Below are positions 1 to 7,913 of a stretch of 40,019 bases of DNA, piece after piece. A program made the translations under genes and the position numbers. This DNA is from a bacterium (GTDB lineage Bacteria; BMS3Abin14), in assembly GCA_029210965.1 (NCBI GenBank), contig JARGFZ010000013.1:1-40019 (forward strand), in the 5' to 3' direction. The notes under the pieces are model-generated. The model searched no databases and was not told the DNA's origin. It worked only from the letters and a program-made list of their open reading frames with translations. How positions within the stretch are numbered: the stretch's first letter is position 1; every line of letters begins with the position of its first letter.

Positions 1-75
1 TAAGGAAAGGGAAAACGACGCTTTTCCCTTTCCGTGGAGCGAAAAGTCCCGGATTGGACTTTTTGCGACTCTATC
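1..75 (+). repeat. Miniature inverted-repeat element, copy A (right half, cut by window start)
   Basis: This matches the right half of the complete copy at 29194-29347 almost base for base. It contains the GGAAAGGGAAAA/TTTTCCCTTTCC hairpin and the terminal GGACTTTTTGCGACTCTATC. The next six bases (76-81, AAATTT) are where the target-site duplication lies in complete copies, but its partner would be outside the window. A heptamer word (TTTGAGA, TATGAGA) follows directly at 79-92. Confidence 0.85.
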
Positions 76-103
76 AAATTTGAGATATGAGATATATTCG
101 CCC

Positions 104-1099
104 ATGAGACTCACAATCAAACTCATATTAATATTATTGGCAATAACCCTTTCCCTCCCCTTCCCGGCTGGGGCTGCGGACCCCAACGGCGAGCCCCTAC
201 CCTACCCGGAATCTCTTCTTGAAGACCTGAAATCCAAAGATGACTCTACCCGTCTTTCTGCCATCCAGGCCATCAAACCTTTCCGTGAGACCCGCTCCCT
301 CCCCTTACTTCTCGCTATTGTCATGGAGGATCCAAACAGGCAGGTTCGTCTTCAGGCAGTTGGTGCCTTGTGGAACAGGGGTGACAGCAAAGCGGCAAAG
401 ATTCTGGAAAAGGTTCTTGTGCTGGACAAGGATGAAGATGTCAGATTGGCAAGCGCTGGAGCTCTGGGGGACGTGGGGATAAAGTCCACATCTTCTATTT
501 TCCTGGTCAACACTGTTCAGTCAAGCAAGGACTATGCACTGATCGCAAGATGCCTCAGAAGCCTGGGGAAACTGGGAGACCATTCCTCCACCAATACCGT
601 TTCCGGTTTTCTTTCTCAGCAATACCCATCAGAGGTCAGGGGTACGGCCGCGGAGGCCCTTGGTTTAATGGGAGCAGAGAATAAAGTGGGCGCTTTGATA
701 GATACCCTGGAAAAAGACCCCGACAACACGGTTCGTTCTATCGCTGCACAGGCCCTTGGAAGAATCGCATCCGGTAACGCCACCGAACCTCTGGTGCGTA
801 TCCTCCTTTTCGATAGTTCCGATATCGTAAGATACCAAAGCGCAGAAGCCCTGGGTCAATTGCGGATGACCTCTTCCATTTACGACGCATTTATTGAAGG
901 CCTGAAAGATCCGGATAAAAGAGTCCGCTACACGTGTCTTGTATACGTATCTGGAAGGCTCAAAAAAGAGGATACCGGTGCGGTGGCTGAGCTCCTGTCA
1001 GATGAAAGGAAAGGGATCAGAGAGCTTTCCCACCAGACCCTCAGCCGCCGGGGGATAGTTATGGAAAGGATCGGGGATAGGTATAGGCTGGTTGAGTGA
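104..1099 (+). CDS. Secreted HEAT-repeat protein
   Basis: The protein has an N-terminal signal peptide (hydrophobic stretch after MRLTIK, ending near AGAADP), so it is probably exported to the periplasm. The rest is a run of about seven to eight HEAT/PBS-lyase-type repeats of ~31 residues, with the recurring pattern VR..AA.ALG and D.....R..A..AL. Such alpha-solenoids act as protein-binding scaffolds; no catalytic motif is visible. The frame is open from a TTG at 80, but that stretch is a heptamer array following repeat copy A, and the first ATG (104) directly precedes the signal peptide, so 104 is preferred. No clear ribosome-binding site is seen. The partner is unknown, and the convergent neighbour on the other strand gives no functional hint. 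Confidence 0.85.
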   Translation: MRLTIKLILILLAITLSLPFPAGAADPNGEPLPYPESLLEDLKSKDDSTRLSAIQAIKPFRETRSLPLLLAIVMEDPNRQVRLQAVGALWNRGDSKAAKILEKVLVLDKDEDVRLASAGALGDVGIKSTSSIFLVNTVQSSKDYALIARCLRSLGKLGDHSSTNTVSGFLSQQYPSEVRGTAAEALGLMGAENKVGALIDTLEKDPDNTVRSIAAQALGRIASGNATEPLVRILLFDSSDIVRYQSAEALGQLRMTSSIYDAFIEGLKDPDKRVRYTCLVYVSGRLKKEDTGAVAELLSDERKGIRELSHQTLSRRGIVMERIGDRYRLVE

Positions 1100-1102
1100 G
1101 CG

Positions 1103-1135
1103 ATGGTATGGGAGTAATGGGTAATGGGTAATGGG
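1103..1135. repeat. Heptamer array (TAATGGG word)
   Basis: Three perfect TAATGGG units lie at 1115-1121, 1122-1128 and 1129-1135, preceded by related sequence (GTATGGG). The array sits in the 103-bp spacer between two convergent genes. Confidence 0.75.
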
Positions 1136-1202
1136 AAAAAGTCTGAACTATCAACTGAAAAACAGAACTCCTGACCCTCTTCCCCCTTACCCTTTCCCGC
1201 AG

Positions 1203-1646
1203 TTAAAGGTTTTCCTTCAGCATCTTCTCCACAGCCTTAATGGACGGCCACAAGCTTCCAACGATCCCGCCAAAGACCTTAAGAGCGATTGCGGGCTCCT
1301 CCTTGGCGAACCGGTCAAAATCCTCCCTGATAATAACCAGAACCTGGGCCTCTTTTATGACTTTGGCTGCCACACAAGTGAGGTGTGGTGGTGCCAGGAG
1401 GGACCACTCTCCAAATGTGTCCCCTTCACCGAGGATCAGTTCCTGTCCGTTATCAACTCCGCCTGTCATGACAGCAACCTGCCCCCTCTCAATCAGGTAG
1501 AACTTGTCGCTCTTCATATTCTCAGCCACGAGAACAGTGCCCTGAATGTAGTCTTCTTCACTGACAATCCTTGAGAACAGGGCTAACTCCCGGTCGCTGA
1601 GAGAGGAAAATATCGCACTTTGTTTAAGCGGTTTGATTTTGGCCAT
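1203..1646 (-). CDS. Stand-alone cyclic nucleotide-binding domain protein
   Basis: These 147 residues form essentially one CNMP-binding (CAP-like) beta-roll. An N-terminal helix carries IFSSLSDRELALFS, followed by the GTVLVAEN and KFYLIERGQVAV strands, the phosphate-cassette region GEGDTFGEWSLLAP, and a C-terminal helix (VFGGIVGSLWPSIKAVEKML). There is no helix-turn-helix and no fused effector, so it is not a CRP-type transcription factor. The arginine that normally follows the FGE cassette and contacts the cyclic phosphate is absent; the stretch reads PPHLTCVAA. Cyclic nucleotide binding is therefore doubtful, and the domain may be a protein-protein module. The start has GGAG about 8 bases upstream. 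The next gene upstream on this strand (gamma carbonic anhydrase) is separated by an AT-rich spacer, so an operon is not certain. Confidence 0.85.
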   Translation of the reverse strand: MAKIKPLKQSAIFSSLSDRELALFSRIVSEEDYIQGTVLVAENMKSDKFYLIERGQVAVMTGGVDNGQELILGEGDTFGEWSLLAPPHLTCVAAKVIKEAQVLVIIREDFDRFAKEEPAIALKVFGGIVGSLWPSIKAVEKMLKENL

Positions 1647-1664
1647 TATTGGCTCCAGTAGTTA

Positions 1665-1692
1665 GTGATCCGTGATCCGTTATTAGTATTGC
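1665..1692. repeat. Heptamer array (GTGATCC word)
   Basis: Units GTGATCC, GTGATCC, GTTATTA and GTATTGC follow one another in register. The array lies just upstream of the cyclic nucleotide-binding gene, in an otherwise AT-rich 116-bp spacer. Confidence 0.65.
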
Positions 1693-1762
1693 GTAACACG
1701 CATACCTGTAAACCTGAAAATGCCAAATGACTACACTTGATATTTTAATTTAACTTATAATT

Positions 1763-2278
1763 CTATATATTTGACTTTAAATAACTATTTTTAAGATTAA
1801 CATAGTGTTGAGCTGTGAGGAGGATGCGCTGGGTCTCCTCCTCCCTAACCGGTCGTACAACCCTCGCCGGGATTCCCATGGCAAGGTGTCCACCGGGTAT
1901 CCTGGCACCTTCCGTTACAAGCGCCCCTGCTGCCACAACGGATCCGGAACCGATGGAAGCTCCGTCTAATACTGCAGCACCAATACCGATGAGGCAATCA
2001 TCGCCTATAGTGCAACCGTGGATAATGGCTCCGTGTCCAACTGAAACTCTATCGCCAATGGTAAGTGGAAACCTGTCTGTGGTGACATGGAGTTTGCCTC
2101 CATCCTGAATATTGGTACCGGAACCTATGCGGATCCAGTTAACATCACCACGGACAACAACACCGAACCAGAAGCTCGCATCGTCGCCTGTTTCAACGTC
2201 ACCGATAATTGTAGCGGAAGGCGCAATAAAAACGTCACTGCCAAAGACAGGTTTTTTTTCAAGGTGGGGGAAAATCAT
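1763..2278 (-). CDS. Gamma-class carbonic anhydrase family protein
   Basis: The 171-aa protein is a left-handed beta-helix with hexapeptide repeats, very close in length to the bacterial gamma carbonic anhydrase/YrdA family. Three histidines fit the metal ligands of Cam: H64 (GGKLHVTT) and H82 and H87 (GHGAIIHGC), the last two five residues apart as expected. The acidic loop that carries the proton shuttle in archaeal Cam is missing, as in most CamH/YrdA-type proteins, so activity as a CO2 hydratase is likely for the fold but unproven here. A TTG one codon upstream is possible; ATG at 2278 is preferred. A long heptamer array begins six bases before the start and leaves no obvious ribosome-binding site. 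Confidence 0.9.
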   Translation of the reverse strand: MIFPHLEKKPVFGSDVFIAPSATIIGDVETGDDASFWFGVVVRGDVNWIRIGSGTNIQDGGKLHVTTDRFPLTIGDRVSVGHGAIIHGCTIGDDCLIGIGAAVLDGASIGSGSVVAAGALVTEGARIPGGHLAMGIPARVVRPVREEETQRILLTAQHYVNLKNSYLKSNI

Positions 2279-2283
2279 CAAAT

Positions 2284-2360
2284 CAGTCCAGAGTCCAAAG
2301 TTCTGAGTTCAGGGTTCTGAGTTCTGAGTAAAGCTCTGCACTCTGATCTCTGAACTCTGA
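2284..2360. repeat. Eleven-unit degenerate heptamer array
   Basis: Eleven consecutive 7-bp units stay in register over 77 bp, drifting from GAGTCCA through GAGTTCT to ACTCTGA. It fills nearly the whole spacer between the carbonic anhydrase gene and the HD-domain gene and is one of the longest arrays in the window. Confidence 0.85.
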
Positions 2361-2367
2361 ACTGCCT

Positions 2368-2913
2368 TTAAAGTCCTATCTCATCAGCGATACCCTTAAT
2401 CGCTTCAAGGCTCAACTCCAGGAACTCCTCCAACTCCATATCGAGCTCTTCACAGGACCTGATCTGATCTCTGTCGGCACCCCTGGCAAATTGCTTTTCC
2501 TTGAAACGTTTTTTCAGGCTCTTGAGCTTGACCAGTTCCAGTTTTTTCTCGGGGCGGATCATTGCTGCCGCCGCAATCAGTCCCGTAACCGGATCGGCAC
2601 AATAGAGAGCCTTGTCTAGTAAGGTAACCCTTTCCCTGTGCCCGGCATGGGCAACAACTGCATCAAGGATCTCTTCCGGGACCCCTTTTTCCCTCAGGAT
2701 CTCCGAAGTCACATATCCATGCCGGGGAAAATTGTTTACGGTCTCATCGTAATCAAGATCATGAACCAGTCCTGCCAGACCCCAATAGTCGGGATCCTGA
2801 TCGAAGCGCCGGGCAAGAGCCCGCATAACCGCTTCGGTGGAAAGCATATGATTACGCAGGTTCGGTTCGGTTACCAGTTCAAAAACAAGATCCAGAGCTT
2901 CCTGGTGTTCCAT
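2368..2913 (-). CDS. HD-domain metal-dependent phosphohydrolase family protein
   Basis: This 181-aa protein has the HD-superfamily signature. The conserved metal ligands are visible as H22 (NHML), H51-D52 (LVHDLDYD), the histidine pair region H65/H89 (FPRHGYVT, VAHAGHR) and D107 (YCADPVTG). The layout resembles small HDIG/YedJ-like hydrolases that act on nucleotides or phosphoesters; the substrate cannot be told from the sequence. ATG 2913 is chosen because GGGAGG lies four to five bases upstream. The frame extends to 2946, but that extra part runs into a heptamer array. The C-terminal third is rich in lysine and glutamate and predicted helical. Confidence 0.85.
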   Translation of the reverse strand: MEHQEALDLVFELVTEPNLRNHMLSTEAVMRALARRFDQDPDYWGLAGLVHDLDYDETVNNFPRHGYVTSEILREKGVPEEILDAVVAHAGHRERVTLLDKALYCADPVTGLIAAAAMIRPEKKLELVKLKSLKKRFKEKQFARGADRDQIRSCEELDMELEEFLELSLEAIKGIADEIGL

Positions 2914-3432
2914 GGGGCCTCCCTGAAAGAAGATCTCAGATCTCAAATCTCAGATCTCAAAAGTTGTATCTGCATTCATCTGTATACACCACGTTGGTAT
3001 TTTTAACACAACAAGGGATTGATCTGCAAAAAGTTCCTCTTAAGCGATCAGAGCTTTAACGCAGGGTGACGCAGAGCGGCCGATTATGGCCGCACCGCAG
3101 AATTACGCAGGGTAGACCTGGGACTTGGGGTTAAGCACAGTTGCTATAAAGGCGATGTTTTTCACCACAGAGGAAAATGTGGGCACTGAGAAAACCTGAA
3201 AAAGGTTAAATGATTGTCATTCCGGGTCCTCGTTTCACTCTGCCCGGAATGACGTTTATCGGTACAAACACAGGTCTTTCCCCGTGTCTCCGCGTGGCCG
3301 CGTCTCCGTGTCCTATCTTCACCCATCACCTCGGTGTCACCCATCACCTCGGTTTCCACAATGAGGCGAGCGTGTTAAAGTTCGTGGATAAGGACTCAGG
3401 AACCAGTAATCAGAAAGGCCAGTACCCACTAT
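2914..3432. other. Non-coding spacer with arrays and inverted repeats
   Basis: No gene is supported in these 519 bp. The stretch holds a heptamer array at 2931-2958 (AGATCTC units). A hairpin at 3076-3093 has GCGGCC arms around GATTAT. An 11-bp inverted repeat at 3216-3226/3243-3253 (GTCATTCCGGG) resembles common dispersed GTCATTCC-type palindromes. An octamer array at 3280-3319 (CCCCGTGT, CTCCGCGT) is followed by an exact-but-one tandem 18-mer at 3320-3337 and 3338-3355. No promoter for the downstream penicillin-binding protein stands out. Confidence 0.7.
3280..3355. repeat. Octamer array plus tandem 18-mer
   Basis: Octamers with the pattern NNCCGNGT run in register from 3280 to about 3319. 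Two 18-bp units beginning CACCCATCACCTCGG follow at 3320 and 3338 and differ at one position. It lies upstream of the penicillin-binding protein gene. Confidence 0.75.
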
Positions 3433-5400
3433 ATGCCGCTATCAAGCAAATACAAATTATGGATCGGCCTCTCCGTCCTTGGAGCCCTCACAATTGGGGT
3501 CTTTCTGGGGACTCTTCTTGCTATTACCCAGGACCTGCCCCAGGTGGAGAGCCTCCAGACTTTTGAACCCTCCTCTGTAACAAGGATCCTGGCTGATGAT
3601 GGAAGACCTGTACGTTCCTTCTTTGTGGAACGTCGCATCCCCATTTCCATCCATGAGATCCCTGACAACCTTATAAAAGCTGTCGTTGCGGTGGAGGATG
3701 CGCGGTTCTATAAGCACTTCGGACTTGACCTGAGAGGGATACTTAGAGCCCTGTGGAGAGACGTCACCTCCCTGCGGGTGGTTGAAGGGGGCAGTACTTT
3801 AACCCAGCAGCTCTCCAAGGTCCTGTTCCTGACCCCTGAAAAAACTCTCATAAGAAAAATAAAGGAAGCCTTTCTGGCCATAAACATCGAGCGCAGATAC
3901 TCAAAGGAAGAGATCCTCTCCCTGTACCTGAACCAGATCTACCTGGGGGAGGGCGCATACGGTGTTGAAGCTGCCGCAAGAACATATTTCGGTAAGCATG
4001 CTCAGGAACTGACCCTCGCAGAGAGCGCCCTGATTGCCGGCCTGCCCCGCTCACCGGCCTTATATTCCCCCATAAACCATCCTGAAAGGGCAAGGCAGAG
4101 GATGAGGACCGTCCTCGATCGGCTGCTAACTGAAGGCTACATCACTCAAAAAGACCATGATGAAGCTGCTCAAACCGGCTTTTCTCTTTCCCCAACCCCC
4201 TCACCGGAGGATCCTGCACCCTATTTCACCGAGATAATAAGACAGGAACTGGAAGAAAAACTTGGTGCCAACCTGCTCTATCGGGGCGGGATTGTGATCG
4301 AATCAACACTGAACCTGGACCTGCAAAGGTCTGCCACGGAAGCGGTCAAAAGGGGAATTGCCGCTTATGAGGCAAGGCAGCCTGGAAAGACCGGGACACC
4401 TCCTGTCCAGGCCTCTTTCATCGCCCTGGCCCCTGCCAGTGGAGAGGTTAAGGCACTCGTAGGGGGACGGGATTTCACCTCTTCACCCTACAACCGCGCC
4501 ACACAGGCAAGACGCCAGCCTGGCTCAGCGTTCAAACCGGTTATTTATGCGGCCGCACTGGTCGCAGGTTTTCCTCCCACCACCCAATTGAATGACGAAC
4601 CTTTTGAGATTGAAATAAAAGGATCTCCTCCCTACGTTCCGGTGAACTATTCCGGGCACTACAGCGGTTCGGTTACATTGCGTTCAGCTTTGGAAAGATC
4701 GCTGAACGCTGCCTCCGTGGATCTTCTCATAAAGCTGGGATACCAGCCTGTTATGGATATGGCCCGGAGACTGGGTATTCGTTCTGAACTGAAGCCATAC
4801 CCCACCCTGGCTCTGGGTGTTTTTGATGTAAGCCTGCAGGAGATGGTGTCTGCCTATGGAATATTTGCCAACCGAGGAATTCTTGTGAGCCCCAGGTATA
4901 TAAGACGTGTCCTGAACCGGCAGGGACAGGTTTTCTGGGAGCCCCCACTTCAACTTTCAGATGCTCTGTCACCCGAGGTTGCCTATCTCACGACCAACGT
5001 TTTGGAGGGTGTTATCCAGCGCGGGACAGGAAAAAGAGCTGCTGTTCTGGGCCTGCCCCTGGCCGGAAAAACCGGGACAACGGATGATTACAAAGATGCC
5101 TGGTTCATCGGCTACACCCCTGACCTTGCTGCCGGGGCCTGGATGGGTTTTGACAAATCCGCCAGACTGGGAAATGGAGAAACCGGATCAAGGGCGGCCC
5201 TTCCCATCTGGATGACCTTTATGAAAAAAGCCATACAGGAAATACCTCCGTATGAGTTTGAGATCCCCTCCGGGATCGAGATCGTAGAGGTGGATCCGGA
5301 CTCGGGAATGCTGGCCGGGCCGAGGTGCGTCAAGCGCATCACCGAGGTGTTTCTCGAGGGGACGGCCCCGGAAGAAGTGTGTGGGATTCATCCTGATTGA
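3433..5400 (+). CDS. mrcA: Bifunctional class A penicillin-binding protein (PBP1A family)
   Basis: The 655-aa inner-membrane protein polymerises and cross-links peptidoglycan. A single N-terminal membrane helix (residues ~8-30) is followed by a GT51 glycosyltransferase domain with the catalytic E88-D89 in VEDARFYKH and the motif GGSTLTQQLSK. The transpeptidase domain has S365-x-x-K368 (PGSAFKP), S423-L-N425 and K546-T-G. It is shorter than E. coli PBP1A (about 850 residues), mostly because the linker between domains and the C-terminus are compact; all key residues are present. The start ATG has only a weak GAAAGG-like element far upstream. It appears monocistronic, followed by a heptamer array that begins inside the last codons. 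Confidence 0.93.
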   Translation: MPLSSKYKLWIGLSVLGALTIGVFLGTLLAITQDLPQVESLQTFEPSSVTRILADDGRPVRSFFVERRIPISIHEIPDNLIKAVVAVEDARFYKHFGLDLRGILRALWRDVTSLRVVEGGSTLTQQLSKVLFLTPEKTLIRKIKEAFLAINIERRYSKEEILSLYLNQIYLGEGAYGVEAAARTYFGKHAQELTLAESALIAGLPRSPALYSPINHPERARQRMRTVLDRLLTEGYITQKDHDEAAQTGFSLSPTPSPEDPAPYFTEIIRQELEEKLGANLLYRGGIVIESTLNLDLQRSATEAVKRGIAAYEARQPGKTGTPPVQASFIALAPASGEVKALVGGRDFTSSPYNRATQARRQPGSAFKPVIYAAALVAGFPPTTQLNDEPFEIEIKGSPPYVPVNYSGHYSGSVTLRSALERSLNAASVDLLIKLGYQPVMDMARRLGIRSELKPYPTLALGVFDVSLQEMVSAYGIFANRGILVSPRYIRRVLNRQGQVFWEPPLQLSDALSPEVAYLTTNVLEGVIQRGTGKRAAVLGLPLAGKTGTTDDYKDAWFIGYTPDLAAGAWMGFDKSARLGNGETGSRAALPIWMTFMKKAIQEIPPYEFEIPSGIEIVEVDPDSGMLAGPRCVKRITEVFLEGTAPEEVCGIHPD

Positions 5401-5477
5401 GGATTGAAACTTCCGGATTCAGAATTTAAACAGCATGATCCGAGAATCCCTAATCCTCAATTCTAAATGCGCAATTC
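5394..5477. repeat. Twelve-unit degenerate heptamer array
   Basis: From the last codons of the penicillin-binding protein gene, twelve 7-bp units with an ATT/ATC core keep register (for example TGATTGA, GGATTGA, GGATTCA, GAATTTA, later AGAATCC, CTAATCC, TCAATTC). A tandem 14-mer (two heptamers) follows at 5489-5502 and 5503-5516, with the shared core ACCTGAACTGT. Confidence 0.75.
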
Positions 5478-5496
5478 AGGTCCGGTAGGACCTGAA
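5475..5496. promoter_or_regulatory. Perfect 9-bp inverted repeat upstream of cytochrome genes
   Basis: TTCAGGTCC and GGACCTGAA are separated by GGTA. No T-tract follows, so it is a poor terminator. It lies directly upstream of the putative -35 element of the cytochrome operon and could be an operator. Its right arm is part of the tandem 14-mer, so chance origin from the array is possible. Confidence 0.4.
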
Positions 5497-5513
5497 CTGT
5501 AGAACCTGAACTG

Positions 5514-5540
5514 TTGACACCGGAACCCTGCCGTTATAAT
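5514..5540 (+). promoter_or_regulatory. Candidate promoter TTGACA / TATAAT
   Basis: Both hexamers match the housekeeping sigma consensus exactly, but the spacer is 15 bp, shorter than the optimal 17. Transcription would start around 5547, two to three bases before ATG 5550, implying a nearly leaderless message. Either that is real or the match is partly fortuitous. Confidence 0.4.
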
Positions 5541-5549
5541 CATGTCAGG

Positions 5550-7913
5550 ATGCCCTGTCCCAGATTTCACATCCTGATATTCTTCATCACCCTGCCCTTG
5601 CTGCTCCTGGCTTCGACGGCCAACGGCCAGTACCGCCATAAAACCCTCTTCGAGGACAGGTTCGTTCATAAACCTGTGGCTAATCAGGATTGTACTGTGT
5701 GCCACGACAACCATTTTCCTGAAGCTCCCATGCAGATTTCCAAAGCGGTTCCGGAGCTTTGCTTTAAATGCCACAAGGATCCCGGAAAAGGGAAAAAGAC
5801 CGTTCACAAGCCCTTGAATGAAGGCAAAAAGTGTCTCTCCTGCCACTATCCCCACTCAGCGCCCGCCAGGGGCCTCCTGAAGGCCAAATCACCAGGATTG
5901 TGTGTCGGATGTCATACCGGCAAGAAAAACGGCCTGCACGGGACATCACGGCTTGCCGGGGATTGTCAGCTGTGTCACGACCCCCATGCATCCGACTCCT
6001 CAAGCCTTCTCAAGGCAGTCTCCATCGGACAGTGCGATGCCTGCCACAAAAACGTAGACAAACAAACCTATAAACACTCTGCTCTCGAGGAATATGAGTG
6101 CCAGGAGTGTCACAACCCTCATACGTCTCCTCCCGAAGAAACCACTGCCTGCGAGGAATGTCATGATGACAAATCATCAGGAGCCAATGTCCACCCAGCC
6201 CTGGAGGACGGCTGCAATTCATGTCACCAGCCCCACTCCGGGACCTATCCGAACCAGTTGAATATACCGATCCTGGACCTTTGCCTCCAATGTCACAGCG
6301 AAATGAACTCAGGCAGGCACGGAAAACTCCAGGTCGGAACAGACTGTGTCCGGTGCCACGATCCCCACTCCACCCGGGGCCGCGGATTGCTTAAACAAGC
6401 AGCTCTTGCAGCCCCCTGTGGGTTCTGCCACGTGGATATCATCAAGGCCAAAAACCAGCACACACCGGTACGGGATACGAAATGCCAGCGATGCCATGAT
6501 CCCCACTCCCCCACTTTCGGGGATACACTTGTCTGCCTGGACTGCCACACAGGGATAATGGACGGCAGATACGATCACCCCCCGGCCGAGGAGGACTGTG
6601 CCAACTGCCACGACACCCACGGCTCGGACCTTGGAAACCATCTCATCGACAGTGTTCCGGCCCTCTGCCTGAAGTGCCATCCGGAGCTGAAGGGAGGCAA
6701 ACATAACAGGGTTACCCTTGGAACCGATTGCCAACGCTGTCATAACCCCCACAGCTCCCTTCTGCCAGGAATGCTCACCATCGTCAAAGAAGCCGCCACA
6801 TGCGAGTCGTGTCATCAGGGTAAAAAACCGGGTCCCATCGTTCATACACCCATACTTGAATCGGACTGCGACGAATGCCACGACCCTCACTCCGACTCGC
6901 CGGGCGAGACGATCCCCTGTGTCGACTGCCACGAATCGCTGCTGGACGGTGAATTCGTGCATGAGGCTGCTGAAGATGATTGTTCCAACTGTCACGAAAC
7001 CCATTCAGGCCAGCTGGGCAAACTCCTGAAAGGGATGATCCCGGCCATATGTCTCGATTGCCACGATGACAAGGCAGAAGGCAAACATGGAAGCACGTTA
7101 CTCAGTACCGATTGCGGCGGATGCCACGAACCCCACTCCTCCTCCCGTAAGAAACTGCTCAGGGAGTCAGGGGATCGGTCCTGCTCCGATTGCCATAAAA
7201 ATATGACCAAAGCCAAATACCTGCACTCTGCTTTGGAAGAGTACCCCTGCAGCCACTGCCACAATCCCCACACCGATCCCCCCGAAATGCCCCCCCTTCA
7301 GTGTCGGAAGTGCCATCTTGACCTCGCGGACCAGAGTGCCGCCCACGGCGCCCCCTCCTACGGAAGGTGTATTGAATGCCATGATCCCCACGGGTCGGAA
7401 TCCCCATCCCTTTTGAAGGAAAAGGGATCAGTCCCGGCTGGTGACTGTCTTGAATGTCACAAAGATGTTCGAAGAAACATTGAAAATGCCAGATACCTGC
7501 ATGAGCCTGCTGCAGAGGGAGGTTGCTCCGACTGTCACACCGTTCACAAAGGAGTTTCTCCCTTTACAGTAGAACGGTTCGATCGCAAAAAGAACGTCCC
7601 CTATGACCCTGCCTCCTACTCACTGTGCTTTCAGTGCCACGCAAGTAGCCTGGTAAACGTTAAGTTCACTGACACAGACACGGCTTTCAGAGACAAAAGA
7701 TGGAACCTCCACAACCTGCACGTGGTCAGGGACGGTGAGAGAGGTTTTTCCTGCTGGGTCTGCCACAGCTCCCACGCCTCCAGACAACCGCACCTCATCA
7801 GTATGGAGGTACCGTTTAACAAGGTCTACAACCTCAAAATTGAGTATCAATCCACTGATAACGGCGGGCAATGCAGAACCAACTGCCACAGCGTCCGGGA
7901 GTATTCCAGATGA
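5550..7913 (+). CDS. Secreted multiheme c-type cytochrome, 31 CxxCH plus one CxxxCH
   Basis: The 787-aa protein has a signal peptide (hydrophobic residues 8-22, probable cleavage near STANGQ). It carries 31 CxxCH heme-binding motifs and a final six-residue variant, C775-R-T-N-C-H780, giving 32 potential hemes. Many motifs are followed by x-PH, the doubled-CxxCH pattern of deltaproteobacterial cytochromes. After a three-heme leader, hemes are arranged in four consecutive six-heme modules of 127-132 residues, starting near residues 117, 244, 372 and 500, then a C-terminal part with five motifs. That C-terminal part (NLHNLHV, VPFNKVYNL, GGQCRTNCH) resembles the usual end of this family. The role is extracytoplasmic electron transfer; donor and acceptor are unknown. 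The frame is open from a TTG at 5514 inside the putative promoter, but ATG 5550 fits the signal peptide. It overlaps the next cytochrome gene by 4 bp. Confidence 0.93.
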   Translation: MPCPRFHILIFFITLPLLLLASTANGQYRHKTLFEDRFVHKPVANQDCTVCHDNHFPEAPMQISKAVPELCFKCHKDPGKGKKTVHKPLNEGKKCLSCHYPHSAPARGLLKAKSPGLCVGCHTGKKNGLHGTSRLAGDCQLCHDPHASDSSSLLKAVSIGQCDACHKNVDKQTYKHSALEEYECQECHNPHTSPPEETTACEECHDDKSSGANVHPALEDGCNSCHQPHSGTYPNQLNIPILDLCLQCHSEMNSGRHGKLQVGTDCVRCHDPHSTRGRGLLKQAALAAPCGFCHVDIIKAKNQHTPVRDTKCQRCHDPHSPTFGDTLVCLDCHTGIMDGRYDHPPAEEDCANCHDTHGSDLGNHLIDSVPALCLKCHPELKGGKHNRVTLGTDCQRCHNPHSSLLPGMLTIVKEAATCESCHQGKKPGPIVHTPILESDCDECHDPHSDSPGETIPCVDCHESLLDGEFVHEAAEDDCSNCHETHSGQLGKLLKGMIPAICLDCHDDKAEGKHGSTLLSTDCGGCHEPHSSSRKKLLRESGDRSCSDCHKNMTKAKYLHSALEEYPCSHCHNPHTDPPEMPPLQCRKCHLDLADQSAAHGAPSYGRCIECHDPHGSESPSLLKEKGSVPAGDCLECHKDVRRNIENARYLHEPAAEGGCSDCHTVHKGVSPFTVERFDRKKNVPYDPASYSLCFQCHASSLVNVKFTDTDTAFRDKRWNLHNLHVVRDGERGFSCWVCHSSHASRQPHLISMEVPFNKVYNLKIEYQSTDNGGQCRTNCHSVREYSR

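Noticed and set aside
2284-2360. Heptamer arrays as CRISPR repeats
   Set aside because: Units are 7 bp without spacers, and no cas genes are present.
6309-7004. 231-aa open frame on the minus strand inside the cytochrome gene
   Set aside because: It is the mirror of regularly spaced CxxCH codons, which lack stops in the complement; the repeated VGIVAVGT-like pattern is a by-product.
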